Both the position numbers and the translations under genes were made by a program. From Thermoleophilia bacterium (GTDB taxonomy: Bacteria; Actinomycetota; Thermoleophilia; Gaiellales; Gaiellaceae), in the NCBI GenBank assembly GCA_014534345.1, contig JACVRR010000009.1:1-40966 (forward strand): 40,966 nucleotides of DNA, read 5' to 3'. A model generated the notes under the pieces. It was not told where the DNA came from, ran no database searches, and worked only from the letters and a program-made list of their open reading frames with translations. The number at the start of each line of letters is the position of its first letter. The stretch's first letter is position 1. Shown one piece after another: positions 6,082 through 14,860 of this stretch.

Positions 6082-6684
6082 TCACTCGCCGTAGAGGACG
6101 CGACCGAGCCGGACGAGCGTCGCCCCTTCGTCGACGGCCACGCGCCAGTCCTGGCTCGTCCCCATCGACAGCTCGCGCAGTCCGTACGCGTCGGCCAGCT
6201 CCCGCAGGCGGCGGAAGTAGGGGCGCGACTGCTCGGGATCGTCGGCAAGCGGGGGCATGGTCATCAGCCCGCGCACGTCGTGGTACAGGCCGAGGACGCG
6301 CTCGAGCTCCTCCGGCGCGACCCCCGACTTGGTCGGCTCGCCGGAGAGGTTGACCTCGACGAGCGCCGGCACCGCGAGCCGCCGCGCCGCCGACTCGCTC
6401 GCCAGCGAGTGGACGAGCTCGCACGTCTCGTTGACGGCCTTCACCTTGCGGCTCTGCAGGTGGCCGATGAAGTGCCAGCGAAACACGCTCGCGAAGCTCG
6501 CGTGTTTGGCTAAGAGGTCCTGGACTCGGTTCTCGCCCACGACTTCGACGCCCGCGTCGGCGAGCACAGCCATGTCGCCGATCGACACGTACTTGGTGGC
6601 CGCGACGACGGTAACGCCCGGTCCCGCCTCCGCGCGGACAGCCTTATAGCGCTCGCGGACGACGTCAATCGCTAGGCCGGGCAC
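6082..6684 (-). CDS. yggS: YggS-family PLP-binding protein (PLP homeostasis)
   Basis: PLP-binding TIM-barrel protein that controls the pool of pyridoxal phosphate and amino/keto acids; it is not itself known to be an enzyme. VTVVAATKYVS holds the Schiff-base Lys. Other family landmarks are VGENRVQDLLAKH, WHFIGHLQSRKVK, VHSLAS, PALVEVNLSGEPTKSGV, GLMTMPP and LSMGTSQDWRVAVDEGATLVRLGRVLYG. The track start at 6876 runs into the upstream spacer. GTG at 6684 gives a normal ~200 aa; GTG at 6693 is nearly as good. It normally follows pgeF directly; here 11 kb of glycan genes lie between them. Confidence 0.92.
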   Translation of the reverse strand: MPGLAIDVVRERYKAVRAEAGPGVTVVAATKYVSIGDMAVLADAGVEVVGENRVQDLLAKHASFASVFRWHFIGHLQSRKVKAVNETCELVHSLASESAARRLAVPALVEVNLSGEPTKSGVAPEELERVLGLYHDVRGLMTMPPLADDPEQSRPYFRRLRELADAYGLRELSMGTSQDWRVAVDEGATLVRLGRVLYGE

Positions 6685-6842
6685 TCGACGCACTCTGCGC
6701 GTCGCCTCGGTCGGCGAGGACGACGGCGGACGGGCGGACGATAGCGGGTAGGCGGCCGCAGTCGGCTGCGTATCCTGTTCGGCTTGTCGGTCGTGGCCCG
6801 TCGTAGCAGCTATCCAGCGTACGGGGGCCTGGAATCGCGGCC

Positions 6843-7592
6843 GTGACCGCATACCGCACGTTCGTCGGGCGAGCACTCCGGAACTACCTGCTCGGTCTCT
6901 GGGACGGGGCGGAGGACGCGTACCGGCGCTGGATCCTCGACGCGGTCGGTCGGGCGGCCCCGGAATCGCTGCTCGACGTCGGCTGCCACGACGGAAGCTG
7001 GACGAGCAGCGTCGCGGAGGCGGCCGGAAGCCAGCTCCGGCGGCTCTGTGGCGTCGAAATCGTCGAGGCCGCCGCCGAGGAAGCGCGGGCGCGTGGTATC
7101 GACGTCACCACTGCTGACCTGAACAACCCGCTTCCGTACGGCGACGGCCGTTTCGACCTCGTCCACGCGAATCAGGTCATCGAGCACGTCGCCGACCTCG
7201 ACTCGTTCGTCAGCGAGGTCCGTCGTGTCCTCGCGCCGGGTGGCCGGGCGGTGATCTGCACGGAGAACCTCGCGAGCTGGCACAACGTCGCCGCGCTGGC
7301 GCTCGGGTACATGCCGTTCTCGCTCACGAACATCTCCAGCCGAGGCGCGATCGGGAACCCGTTCAACCTCGCCCCCGTGCCCGCCGACCAGGTGGCGCAC
7401 TCGTGGTTCCACACCCGCGTGCTGACCGCCGTCGGCCTCGCCGAGCTCCTCGAGCTGCACGGACTTCGCGTTGCGGAGCGGTTCGGGAGCGGCTACCACC
7501 CGCTGCCGGCGGCAATCGCGCAGCCGGTCGCGGGCCGCGACGTCAGGCACGCCGCGTTCATCGGAGTCGTCGCGGTTCGGGCCGACGCGTGA
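6843..7592 (+). CDS. Class I SAM-dependent methyltransferase
   Basis: A 249-aa Rossmann-fold methyltransferase. LLDVGCHDGSW is the SAM-binding motif I, GVEIVEAAAEEARARGI supplies the acidic residue of motif II, and PLPYGDGRFDLVHANQVIEHVADLDSFVSEVRRVLAPGGRAVICTEN is the post-I/motif III region of Methyltransf_11-type enzymes. The substrate is unknown, but its GTGA overlap with a large membrane protein and the neighbouring glycosyltransferases suggest a sugar or lipid-linked glycan. The GTG at 6843 is the only start near the first conserved segment. The 158-nt gap to the divergent yggS contains TATCCT at about 6774-6779 as a possible -10. Confidence 0.85.
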   Translation: MTAYRTFVGRALRNYLLGLWDGAEDAYRRWILDAVGRAAPESLLDVGCHDGSWTSSVAEAAGSQLRRLCGVEIVEAAAEEARARGIDVTTADLNNPLPYGDGRFDLVHANQVIEHVADLDSFVSEVRRVLAPGGRAVICTENLASWHNVAALALGYMPFSLTNISSRGAIGNPFNLAPVPADQVAHSWFHTRVLTAVGLAELLELHGLRVAERFGSGYHPLPAAIAQPVAGRDVRHAAFIGVVAVRADA

Positions 7593-9910
7593 GTACGGGC
7601 GGTGCAACGCGCGAGCGCGCGGCGACGCCCGTGGCCGCGCGACGGCCACGCGTCCAGTGGCTTCCGAGCGAGCGGGCCGCGCGGCTCCGCGCGGCGACCT
7701 TCGTTCTCGCGTTCCTCGCGCTTGCGCTGTTCCTGTGGCCGACGACGCGCACGTGGTACCTCGGCGATGACGCGCAACACGCCTTCACGCCCGATGCGGT
7801 CGTCCAGCGCGGAGACTCACTCGCCGGCTTGATCTTCCACGAGATAGAGCGGTCGGCGCAGCAAACTGGCCGGTTCGCACCGCTCGCGTACTTCGTCGTC
7901 GTTCCTGCCTACTGGCTCACGCCGTCGGTCTTCGCGTTCAAGGTCGGCGCGCTCCTGATCGCTCTGCTCGCGGTCGCGCTCGCGACCATCCTTCTCAGAC
8001 AGCTCGGCCTCGCCTGGCCGTACGCGGCACTGCTGCCCCTCTCTCTCTGCGCGGTCGTCCAGTTCCGCTACTGGCACGACCCTCTGCTCGGGTACGCCGC
8101 AGGCATACCGATCGTCGCGTCGCTCGTTCTCGGAAGCCTCGTTGCGTTCCTGGCCGGCATCCGCCGGAACAGCGTTGTTCTGCACGTTGCCGCTGTCGCG
8201 CTCTTCGCGGCCGCATGCCTGTACTGGGAGGGCACGCCGCTCCTGATGCCGGTCGTCGTCCCCGTCGCGTGGGCGTTCGGGAACCCCTCCTTGCGCGTCG
8301 TCGTTCGGCGAGCCGCCCCGTTCGCCGCCGTGTCGGCGTCGTTCGTCGTACTCGTTCTCGCCCTCAGAGCCGCGGCGCCCGCGATCACTGAGTACGGCCA
8401 CTCGGCGCTGTACAAGCCCGACGTGTCCGCTGCAACTGTCGTCCCCGCACTGGCGAAGCAGATCTCGGGGAGCGTGCCGCTCAGCTATCTGATCGTCGCC
8501 GTGAACCGCGACGCGGAGGCCGACGTCCGTCCGGAACACCGCGCCAGCCCCTACGGCGCAGCGGCGGCGGGCGAGGACGTCGCGCCGGGGCTCGTCGATT
8601 CGCTACGAGCGTTGCTCGCTGACGAGGTCAGCGATCCGCTCGCGATCGCACTCCTGCTGCTCGTCGTCGCCGTGCTCGCGCTCGCGCTCACCGCTGCTGT
8701 TGCGAACGCTGCGCCGCGACGCGCCGCGGTTACCACGCTCGGCGTGGGAGTCTGCCTCGTTATCGGGGCCGCGCTCGCCCCGGTCCTCTCGTATCGCTGG
8801 CAGCGTGAGATCTTCTTCGGCGTCCCGTACATCTCGGTGTTCATCGAATACCTCGGAGTCGCGATGGTCATCGTCGCGGCGCTCGCGCTGGTGCTCGGCG
8901 CGCTTCGCTCGCGGCCGGCGGCGGCGGCCGCGGGCGCGGTGGTGTTCGCGGCCTGCGTGACCGCTGTGTCGGCGGCGACGTACGCCCTCAACGCACGCGT
9001 CGTCGAGGCGTTCCGAGGCGTCGAGACGGCGATGGAGTTCAACGAGCAGGCTCTCGCGGGAGGGCTGCTTCGGACGCCCCGGAGAGCGAACGAGCTCCTC
9101 ATCGACGACTCCGACGCGCCTCTGAGCGCGCACTTCATCAGCGTCGCGAGCGGCGATCCGGTTCCCCCGACGTCCTCGCTCGCCGAATTCGACCGCACGT
9201 TCGCAACCTGTGCCGACGACCGCGAAGCCTGCGAGCGTGTACGAAACTTCACGCCGTGGCTCGGGATCGCGCCCGTGGACGAGCTCACCTCGCCGGTGGC
9301 GTACCTGACCCGGCTCGACCAGCGCGGCATGCCATGGGCTGCGGTCTGCGCGATCGACGTCGCAGCGACACGTCGCGCCGCCGCCTCGGCGTGCCAGGGA
9401 GAGATCACCGTCGCGGTCGGCGGCGAGCGCTTCCCGCGCACGCGCTGCAGCTCGCTCATCCTCGACGGCGTCGCCGTGCAGACGGGCCGGGCTCGACCTG
9501 CGCGCCTGCCGATCCGCCTCGTGGAGACGCGATCGGCCCGAAGCGTGAGGTTCTGCCGCGCGGAGGCCAGGGCTCCCGTCTACGCCCGCTCGATCGTCGT
9601 CAGCCCGCGGCGGAGCCCGGCGGAGGGACCCCTGCGGATCGTGACGACGTACCCGTCGGAGACGCGCGCCGGCGAGCCGTTCAACGTCCAGCCCGACGGC
9701 CGGTCGGCCCTGGCAGTCGAAGGAGTCGGCATAACCCCTTCGACCCGTGTCGTCGTTGGCGGCGTCGACCTGTTGAGCCAGTACGCCGACGAGCACCTGG
9801 TGACTGCGCTGGTTCCGAAGCGGCTGTTCGCCCGGCCGAGACGGCTGCCGGTCGTACTGCGCGATCGTGGCGTGCGCTCGAACACGTTCATTCTCGAGGT
9901 GACGCGGTAG
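7589..9910 (+). CDS. Large multipass membrane protein, GT-C-like, with a C-terminal Ig/TIG-like domain
   Basis: A 773-aa protein not assignable to a named family. It opens with a membrane helix (ATFVLAFLALALFLWP) and a first loop holding WYLGDDAQHAF; an acidic pair in this loop is typical of GT-C glycosyltransferases that use polyprenyl-linked sugars. About ten to twelve helices follow to roughly residue 470. Residues ~480-680 are extracytoplasmic and contain several Cys. The last ~95 residues (TYPSETRAGEPFNVQPDG... RSNTFILEVTR) resemble an IPT/TIG immunoglobulin-like fold. It could be a glycosyltransferase or glycan polymerase of this cluster. The GTG at 7589 overlaps the preceding stop (GTGA); the track start at 7403 is inside the methyltransferase. 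Its end overlaps the convergent GT2 gene by 23 nt. Confidence 0.7.
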   Translation: MSTGGATRERAATPVAARRPRVQWLPSERAARLRAATFVLAFLALALFLWPTTRTWYLGDDAQHAFTPDAVVQRGDSLAGLIFHEIERSAQQTGRFAPLAYFVVVPAYWLTPSVFAFKVGALLIALLAVALATILLRQLGLAWPYAALLPLSLCAVVQFRYWHDPLLGYAAGIPIVASLVLGSLVAFLAGIRRNSVVLHVAAVALFAAACLYWEGTPLLMPVVVPVAWAFGNPSLRVVVRRAAPFAAVSASFVVLVLALRAAAPAITEYGHSALYKPDVSAATVVPALAKQISGSVPLSYLIVAVNRDAEADVRPEHRASPYGAAAAGEDVAPGLVDSLRALLADEVSDPLAIALLLLVVAVLALALTAAVANAAPRRAAVTTLGVGVCLVIGAALAPVLSYRWQREIFFGVPYISVFIEYLGVAMVIVAALALVLGALRSRPAAAAAGAVVFAACVTAVSAATYALNARVVEAFRGVETAMEFNEQALAGGLLRTPRRANELLIDDSDAPLSAHFISVASGDPVPPTSSLAEFDRTFATCADDREACERVRNFTPWLGIAPVDELTSPVAYLTRLDQRGMPWAAVCAIDVAATRRAAASACQGEITVAVGGERFPRTRCSSLILDGVAVQTGRARPARLPIRLVETRSARSVRFCRAEARAPVYARSIVVSPRRSPAEGPLRIVTTYPSETRAGEPFNVQPDGRSALAVEGVGITPSTRVVVGGVDLLSQYADEHLVTALVPKRLFARPRRLPVVLRDRGVRSNTFILEVTR

Positions 9911-11651
9911 GCGGCGCGTACGCGAGGCGTGTCCTCGCCGCCATCGCCGGCTCGCGCCGTCGCCGCAGTACGCGCCCGGTGAAGGCGGCCGCCGCGCCGG
10001 CCAAACGGGCGGCGTGGACGAGCGGAACCGCGCCGGCGAACGCGAGACCCACCGCGGGAGACCGGTGCTTCAGCGCAGCCAGGCCGCTCGCGCCGGCGAG
10101 GGCGCAGGCGTAGCCCGCGACACCGGCGCGACGAGCCCGCGGCGAGCGCGCGACCATCAGTACGAGAGCGGCCGTGGCGAGCGGGGCGCGGAGTGCCCCG
10201 CCCGCGTCGCTACGCCCGTCCCGTGCGAGCGACGTGCCCCATCCCTCGGCGGCCGCCCTCGCCGCGTGGCGCAGCAGCGGCGCGACGACCGGCGGCAACT
10301 CGCGCACGACGACGGCGTCCGGTGCGCCGACCACGAGCCCTCCGCGGGCGAGCGAGCGAACCGCGTCCTCGTCGCGCTGCGTCGCGGCGCCGAACCCCCC
10401 GCTCGCGACTGCCGCCTCGCGGCGGATCAGCAAGTTCGCCAGATCCTGCATCTCACCGACCCGGAGGTTCCCGGGGACGTGCAGTCGCGAGGAACGGCCG
10501 AGTGCGAAGAGCGACTCGTAGATCGAGCTCGAAACCGCGGTTCGGAGCGTTCCGTCCTGCGCGCAGACGACCGGCCCGCCCGCTGCGACGACCCCCGCCG
10601 ATGAGAGGAGCGGGATCAGGCGGCCGAGCCAGGTCGTGACCGGAAGCGAACCCGGCCGGAAGAATGCGACTGCGTCCTCGCCGGCGCCCGCCAGCAGGCG
10701 TGCGCGCCGTTCCCCCAGCGGCGCGCCGACGGCGCCGTTCCCCTCGGGGACGTCGGCGACCACGCGGGTCGGCTGCTGCTCGAGTCGCTCGACCGCAGCA
10801 AGCGTCCGCTCGAGCGCACCCGGCGCCGCGGGGCGGTCGTCCACCACCGCCACGAGCACCGTTCGCGGAGCTTCGGCACCGTCACCCGGGCGCACGAGCG
10901 CGCGGCGGCGGCGGTAGTACCGCAGGATCCGCACCCGGTAGAAGACCGCCATCGTGTCCCACAGCGCCTGCGCGATCGGAACGAAGCGAAGACCGCTGAG
11001 CTCGCCGCTGAACTCGAGCCGGACGGGCTCTTCCTCGATCCTGGTGAAGCCGAAGTCGCGCGCCACGGCGAGCAGCTCGAGGTCGAACGCGTACCGCTTG
11101 ACGAGGAGGTGCGGCGCGACGGCGTCGACGAGCTCCCGCCGGAACATCTTGATCCCGACCTGGGTATCTCGCACGTCCAGGCGGAAGAGGACGCGCACGA
11201 GCTGCTGGTAGAGCCACGAGTAGACGCGGCGGTGAGTCGGGTACGAGACCGACGACTCGGGATGTCGCTTCGAGCCGATCGCCGCGTCGAGACGACGCTC
11301 GCGCACGGCTGCGACGAACCGCGGGAGCGCTGCAGGATGCAGCTCGAGGTCGGCGTCGATGAACCCGACGATCGATCCCTTCGTAGCCACGAGGCCGGTG
11401 CGGACGGCGTGGCCCTTGCCGAGGTTGCGGTCGTAATGGACGACGCGGACGTTCTCGGCGTTCGCTGCGGACGCCTCGCGGATCGTGTCGTCCACCGAGC
11501 CGTCTGAGACGACCACGATCTCGTAGGCGAGGCCAGCCGCCTCAAGCTCCCGCGCGACGACCTCTAGGTTGCGCCGGATGAAGCCCTCGCCGTTCAGGAC
11601 GGGGACCACGACCGAAACGTCGATCGCCGGATCGCGATGTCTCGCAGTCAC
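9888..11651 (-). CDS. Tandem GT2 glycosyltransferase with a degenerate second domain and a membrane tail
   Basis: A 587-aa protein. Residues ~1-245 form a polyprenyl-phosphate (DPM1-like) GT2 domain: VSVVVPVLNGEGFIRRNLEVV, VVSDGSVDDT, NLGKGHAVRTGL, the metal-binding GFIDADLEL and RDTQVGIKMFRRE. Residues ~265-480 look like a second GT2 fold ending in LIRREAAVASGGF..RDEDAVRSLARGG, but where the DxD should be there is AFFRPGSLPVTTWL, so this copy is probably inactive. Weakly hydrophobic segments follow near the C-terminus. The GTG at 11651 overlaps the preceding gene's stop. Likely role is transfer of a sugar to a lipid carrier at the inner face of the membrane, with the second domain binding a partner or acceptor. 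Function of the first domain is sure; the rest is inference. Confidence 0.82.
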   Translation of the reverse strand: MTARHRDPAIDVSVVVPVLNGEGFIRRNLEVVARELEAAGLAYEIVVVSDGSVDDTIREASAANAENVRVVHYDRNLGKGHAVRTGLVATKGSIVGFIDADLELHPAALPRFVAAVRERRLDAAIGSKRHPESSVSYPTHRRVYSWLYQQLVRVLFRLDVRDTQVGIKMFRRELVDAVAPHLLVKRYAFDLELLAVARDFGFTRIEEEPVRLEFSGELSGLRFVPIAQALWDTMAVFYRVRILRYYRRRRALVRPGDGAEAPRTVLVAVVDDRPAAPGALERTLAAVERLEQQPTRVVADVPEGNGAVGAPLGERRARLLAGAGEDAVAFFRPGSLPVTTWLGRLIPLLSSAGVVAAGGPVVCAQDGTLRTAVSSSIYESLFALGRSSRLHVPGNLRVGEMQDLANLLIRREAAVASGGFGAATQRDEDAVRSLARGGLVVGAPDAVVVRELPPVVAPLLRHAARAAAEGWGTSLARDGRSDAGGALRAPLATAALVLMVARSPRARRAGVAGYACALAGASGLAALKHRSPAVGLAFAGAVPLVHAARLAGAAAAFTGRVLRRRREPAMAARTRLAYAPPTASPRE

Positions 11652-12667
11652 TGACGCCACCCTGCCCGGTCGCGCATCCGCGGGCGGAGGCGGCCGCGAA
11701 TCGCGCCGAACCCGTACACCCAGAGCGTGATCCAGCAGGCGGCGACGTGGAAGAACCAGGCCCGATCGCGCGCCCGGCGCATGCCGCGGGCGACGTCGAA
11801 GAGCAGCGGCACGACGAGAACCGTGGAGAGCGTGAAGCGGACGACGGGCGCGCCTCGCGAAGGCCACGGATAGGTCCGATGGCCCGTGGCCGCGAAGAAG
11901 AAGTAGTCGTCCACGCGGCGGCGCGTCTTCCCGTAGAACTGCCCAACGCTGTCGCAGAAGTAGTGCCGGACCGGCACGTCGACGAGCGCGATCGTCCGCT
12001 CCCCGCGACGGGCGAGCTCGTAGACGAAGTCGATGTCGAACAGGTAGTCGCGCACGGGCACGACCTCGAGCGCCCGGCGGCGCACGAGGAATCCGTTCGC
12101 GCCGAGCGTCGGGACCCAGCGTGGGTCGAGGACGACGCGGAGCCACCCGTCGACCGGCTCTCCCGCATGCGGATACCCGGTCCAACGGCCGGTGAGCTGC
12201 GAGTGGCGGGCGTAGTTGCCGACATAGAGCGCGAGTGGGTCTCCCACCCCCGTCAGCGCAGACCAGCGCGTGACGAAGTGGTCCTCCCGCCGGTAGTCCC
12301 ACCTCAACGCCTCGCTCGCGATGACCGCGGCGTCGGCGAGCGGCTCGGCCATCCTCCGGAGCCAGTCTCGCCCGACGACGACGTTGTCGGAGTCGATGGA
12401 GAGGATGAGCTCGCCGTGCGCGGCGCGGAAGCCGACGGCCTTGCCCGACTCGCCGGTCCTAAGCGGGTTCGGGAGGACGCGGTCGACGCCCTGGTCTCGC
12501 GCGACGGCGAGCGTCCCGTCGGTCGACCCGCCGTCGACGACGAGGATCTCGATCTCGCCGTCGTACTCCTGGCCTCGCACCGCCTCGAGGCACTCGACGA
12601 GGTACTTCTCGGCGTTGAGCGTGGGGATGACGACGCTGACGCTGGGGTCGGCCACCGCGCGCCTCAC
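11648..12667 (-). CDS. GT2 family glycosyltransferase
   Basis: A 339-aa enzyme with a standard GT-A fold: VSVVIPTLNAEKYLVECLEAV, ILVVDGGSTDGT, SGKAVGFRAAHGELILSIDSDNVVVGRDWL (DxD as DSD) and LGANGFLVRRRALE. The second half carries FDIDFVYELARRGERTIALVDVPVRHYF and one or two hydrophobic stretches (VVRFTLSTVLVVPLLF, WFFHVAACWITLWVYGF) that may tie it to the membrane. Its donor and acceptor are unknown. GTG at 12667 overlaps the upstream GT4 stop (GTGA), matching its neighbours; the GTG at 12655 is also possible. Part of a co-directional run with the GT4 and FkbM genes. Confidence 0.88.
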   Translation of the reverse strand: MRRAVADPSVSVVIPTLNAEKYLVECLEAVRGQEYDGEIEILVVDGGSTDGTLAVARDQGVDRVLPNPLRTGESGKAVGFRAAHGELILSIDSDNVVVGRDWLRRMAEPLADAAVIASEALRWDYRREDHFVTRWSALTGVGDPLALYVGNYARHSQLTGRWTGYPHAGEPVDGWLRVVLDPRWVPTLGANGFLVRRRALEVVPVRDYLFDIDFVYELARRGERTIALVDVPVRHYFCDSVGQFYGKTRRRVDDYFFFAATGHRTYPWPSRGAPVVRFTLSTVLVVPLLFDVARGMRRARDRAWFFHVAACWITLWVYGFGAIRGRLRPRMRDRAGWRQ

Positions 12668-13878
12668 TGACCGCCGGGCGTCCCCGAGGCATGGTCGCCG
12701 CCCGCGACGTCGTAGAGCGCGCGCTCGAAGGCGACGCTTGCCCGCTCCCAGGTGAACGTGCGGCCCCACTCGAGCGCGCCGTCCCGCAAGCGGTCGTAGA
12801 GACCCGGCTCGCGTAGCGCGCGCACGATCCCCGCCGCCAGCGAAGCGGGATCGGCGCCGGTCACCAGCCCGGTCTGTTCGTGGACCGTCGAGTCCCGTAG
12901 GCCCGGACGGTCGTACACGACCGCCGGCGTACCGAGGATGTTGGCCTCCGTCACGGCGAGGCCCCAGCCCTCGCGGACGGACGCCATGACCAGGAGTGAC
13001 GCGCGGCGGAGAAGGTCCTGCTTCTCAGCCTCGCCGACATAGCCGCGGAAACCCACGTACGGCGCGACCTTCAGCTCGCGAGCGTACGCCGCAAGTGACT
13101 CCCGTTCGCCGCCGGCCGCGCGGCCGACGATCTCCAGGCGCGCCGCTATGCCGGCGCTGCGGACCGCCGCGAGCGCGACGAGGAGGTGACGCACCCGCTT
13201 CGACGGCGTCACCCGTCCGACGTAGACGAGCAGCCCCGCCTCCTTCTCAGTTTCGCTCTCCGCGCCGGGCGGGTAAATCCCCGGCGGGACGACGGCAACG
13301 CGCTCGCCGCGAAAGCCCAGCGCCACGAGGTCGCGTTTCGTCGACTCCGAGGGGACGATCGCGGGTGTCGCCCGGTAGAGCCGCAGGTACGCACCTTCGA
13401 GGCCGTACCCGACGGGCGCGAGCGGCCGCGGCGCCTCGTGCCACCAGACCTCCCGTGCCAGCTGGTGGATCCACAGGAGACAGCGCGTCCGAGCCGCCAG
13501 ACCGACAAAGTACGGGAGCGTGTTGATCTCCTCGACGACCACGTCGAAGCGCCGGCCCGCGCGCGCCTGCGCCCGGTACCAGCGCACGGCGTGCGCGCGC
13601 GTCGTGACCGGCCCCCCACGCCGGACGATCTCGACGCCGTCGACGCGTTCGTCGGGAGGTGCTCCCGGAACGGCGCCGACGAACATCGTCACCCGGTGGC
13701 CACGCTCCGCCAGTCGACTCGCGTGCCCGTGCGTGAGCACCTCCGCACCCCCGGCTCGAGGGTGGCGGAGGTCGCGCCAGTTGAGAACGAGGACGTCGAG
13801 CCGACCGTCGGCGGTCGACCCGCCCGGCGAGCGGGGCGTCCGCATCGCGACGTCCGGACCAAAGCGCGGCCGGGTCAC
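12664..13878 (-). CDS. GT4 family glycosyltransferase
   Basis: A 404-aa retaining GT-B glycosyltransferase. The N-terminal domain begins LDVLVLNWRDLRHPRAGGAEVLTHGHASRLAERGHRVTMF, whose GGAE..GG loop binds the acceptor; the C-terminal domain has LLVYVGRVTPSKRVRHLLVALA, LEIVGRAAGG, YVGFRGYV and the nucleotide-sugar signature SVREGWGLAVTEANILGTPAVVYDRPGLRDSTVHEQTGLV. The ADLRHP..GGAE start is common in actinobacterial surface-polysaccharide mannosyl- or glucosyltransferases. Start GTG at 13878 overlaps the FkbM gene's stop by 4 nt. It probably adds a sugar to the glycan built by this cluster; linkage cannot be predicted. Confidence 0.9.
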   Translation of the reverse strand: MTRPRFGPDVAMRTPRSPGGSTADGRLDVLVLNWRDLRHPRAGGAEVLTHGHASRLAERGHRVTMFVGAVPGAPPDERVDGVEIVRRGGPVTTRAHAVRWYRAQARAGRRFDVVVEEINTLPYFVGLAARTRCLLWIHQLAREVWWHEAPRPLAPVGYGLEGAYLRLYRATPAIVPSESTKRDLVALGFRGERVAVVPPGIYPPGAESETEKEAGLLVYVGRVTPSKRVRHLLVALAAVRSAGIAARLEIVGRAAGGERESLAAYARELKVAPYVGFRGYVGEAEKQDLLRRASLLVMASVREGWGLAVTEANILGTPAVVYDRPGLRDSTVHEQTGLVTGADPASLAAGIVRALREPGLYDRLRDGALEWGRTFTWERASVAFERALYDVAGGDHASGTPGGQ

Positions 13879-14762
13879 CGCCGATCAGCTGCCGTGCTCG
13901 CACGGTTGCGCGTTGCGAAGAGGAACGCGAAGTCGAACTCAAAGCGATCGCGGAGATGGAGCAGGGGATCCGTCGCGGCCGCGATGGTGTAGGCGAGAAC
14001 GACGGCCAGCTGGAGCCGCACAACGCCGCGCAGACGCTGCCGACTCCGCAGGACGGCACGCATCGACTCCAGCCAGTACGCCGCCGGCGCGCGCCGGACG
14101 ATGACGTGGAAGCCTGCGTCGCGGAGGCGGTCGGACACCGTGGTGAGCCGCCCCTCCGGGTCGCTCTGCGTCGTGCCGTGAACCTCCGCGACGATCGCGG
14201 AAATCCGCCGAAGGGTCGAGTCTTCCGCACGGGTGAGGATGTCGTACTCCGCGCCCTCGACGTCGAGCTTCAGGAGGTCGACGGGCGCCGAGACGATCGA
14301 GTCGAGGGTCTCCGCCGCGACCGCGACCTCCCCTCCGTCCGTCGGCCGCACCGAGACTGACGTGGACTCGCGCCCGTCCACGAGCGCGACCGTTCGGGGC
14401 TCCGGCCAGAGGGCCCGCTGGCGGGCGTCCACGTTGTCCCTCGCGTTCCGTTCGATGTTACGGCGAAGAAGCTCGAAGTTTCCTGGATGCGGTTCGAGGG
14501 CGATCACGCGCCGTGCATGGGCGGACGCGAGCAGCGAGAACAGCCCGACGTGGGCTCCCGCATCGACGACCACACCCCGCTGGTCGCCGAGCGCGATCCC
14601 GCACCGCTCGTACTCCGCGAGGACGAGGTTGTCCTTGACCGCCGTCCAGAGGGCGTCCTCGTTCACGTCGACGGCGAAGTCGATTCCGGCCTCGGTGAAC
14701 CGGATCTCGCGCATGCGTCCGCGATCGCCGATCAGCCGCGCGACCAGCGTCTCGTGGCGCAC
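13875..14762 (-). CDS. FkbM family methyltransferase
   Basis: A ~295-aa SAM-dependent O-methyltransferase. FkbM landmarks are GVVVDAGAHVGLFSLLASAHARRVIALEPHPGNFELLRRNIERN (SAM site) and VDLLKLDVEGAEYDIL, then VAEVHG. In sugar clusters such enzymes cap or decorate glycans with methyl groups. Two starts are possible: the GTG at 14762, just before the region with normal codon use, and an ATG at 14858 a few nt after the upstream gene's stop. The 14762-14858 stretch contains rare AGA and A/T-ending codons, so the GTG is preferred. The C-terminal ~70 residues include a hydrophobic segment (LQLAVVLAYTIAAATDPLL) that may associate with the membrane. Confidence 0.88.
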   Translation of the reverse strand: MRHETLVARLIGDRGRMREIRFTEAGIDFAVDVNEDALWTAVKDNLVLAEYERCGIALGDQRGVVVDAGAHVGLFSLLASAHARRVIALEPHPGNFELLRRNIERNARDNVDARQRALWPEPRTVALVDGRESTSVSVRPTDGGEVAVAAETLDSIVSAPVDLLKLDVEGAEYDILTRAEDSTLRRISAIVAEVHGTTQSDPEGRLTTVSDRLRDAGFHVIVRRAPAAYWLESMRAVLRSRQRLRGVVRLQLAVVLAYTIAAATDPLLHLRDRFEFDFAFLFATRNRASTAADRR

Positions 14763-14860
14763 GCCGTGGAGTCTAAGTGCGAGGTGCGCTCTGCCCGCGC
14801 TAACCCGTCCGCGAGCCGGCGCGTTCGCCCGCGAGCAGATGGAGCGACCGCACGGCATCG

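Noticed and set aside
14763-14858. ATG at 14858 as the FkbM methyltransferase start
   Set aside because: Well spaced after the previous stop, but the intervening codons include rare AGA and A/T-ending codons unlike the rest; kept only as an alternative.
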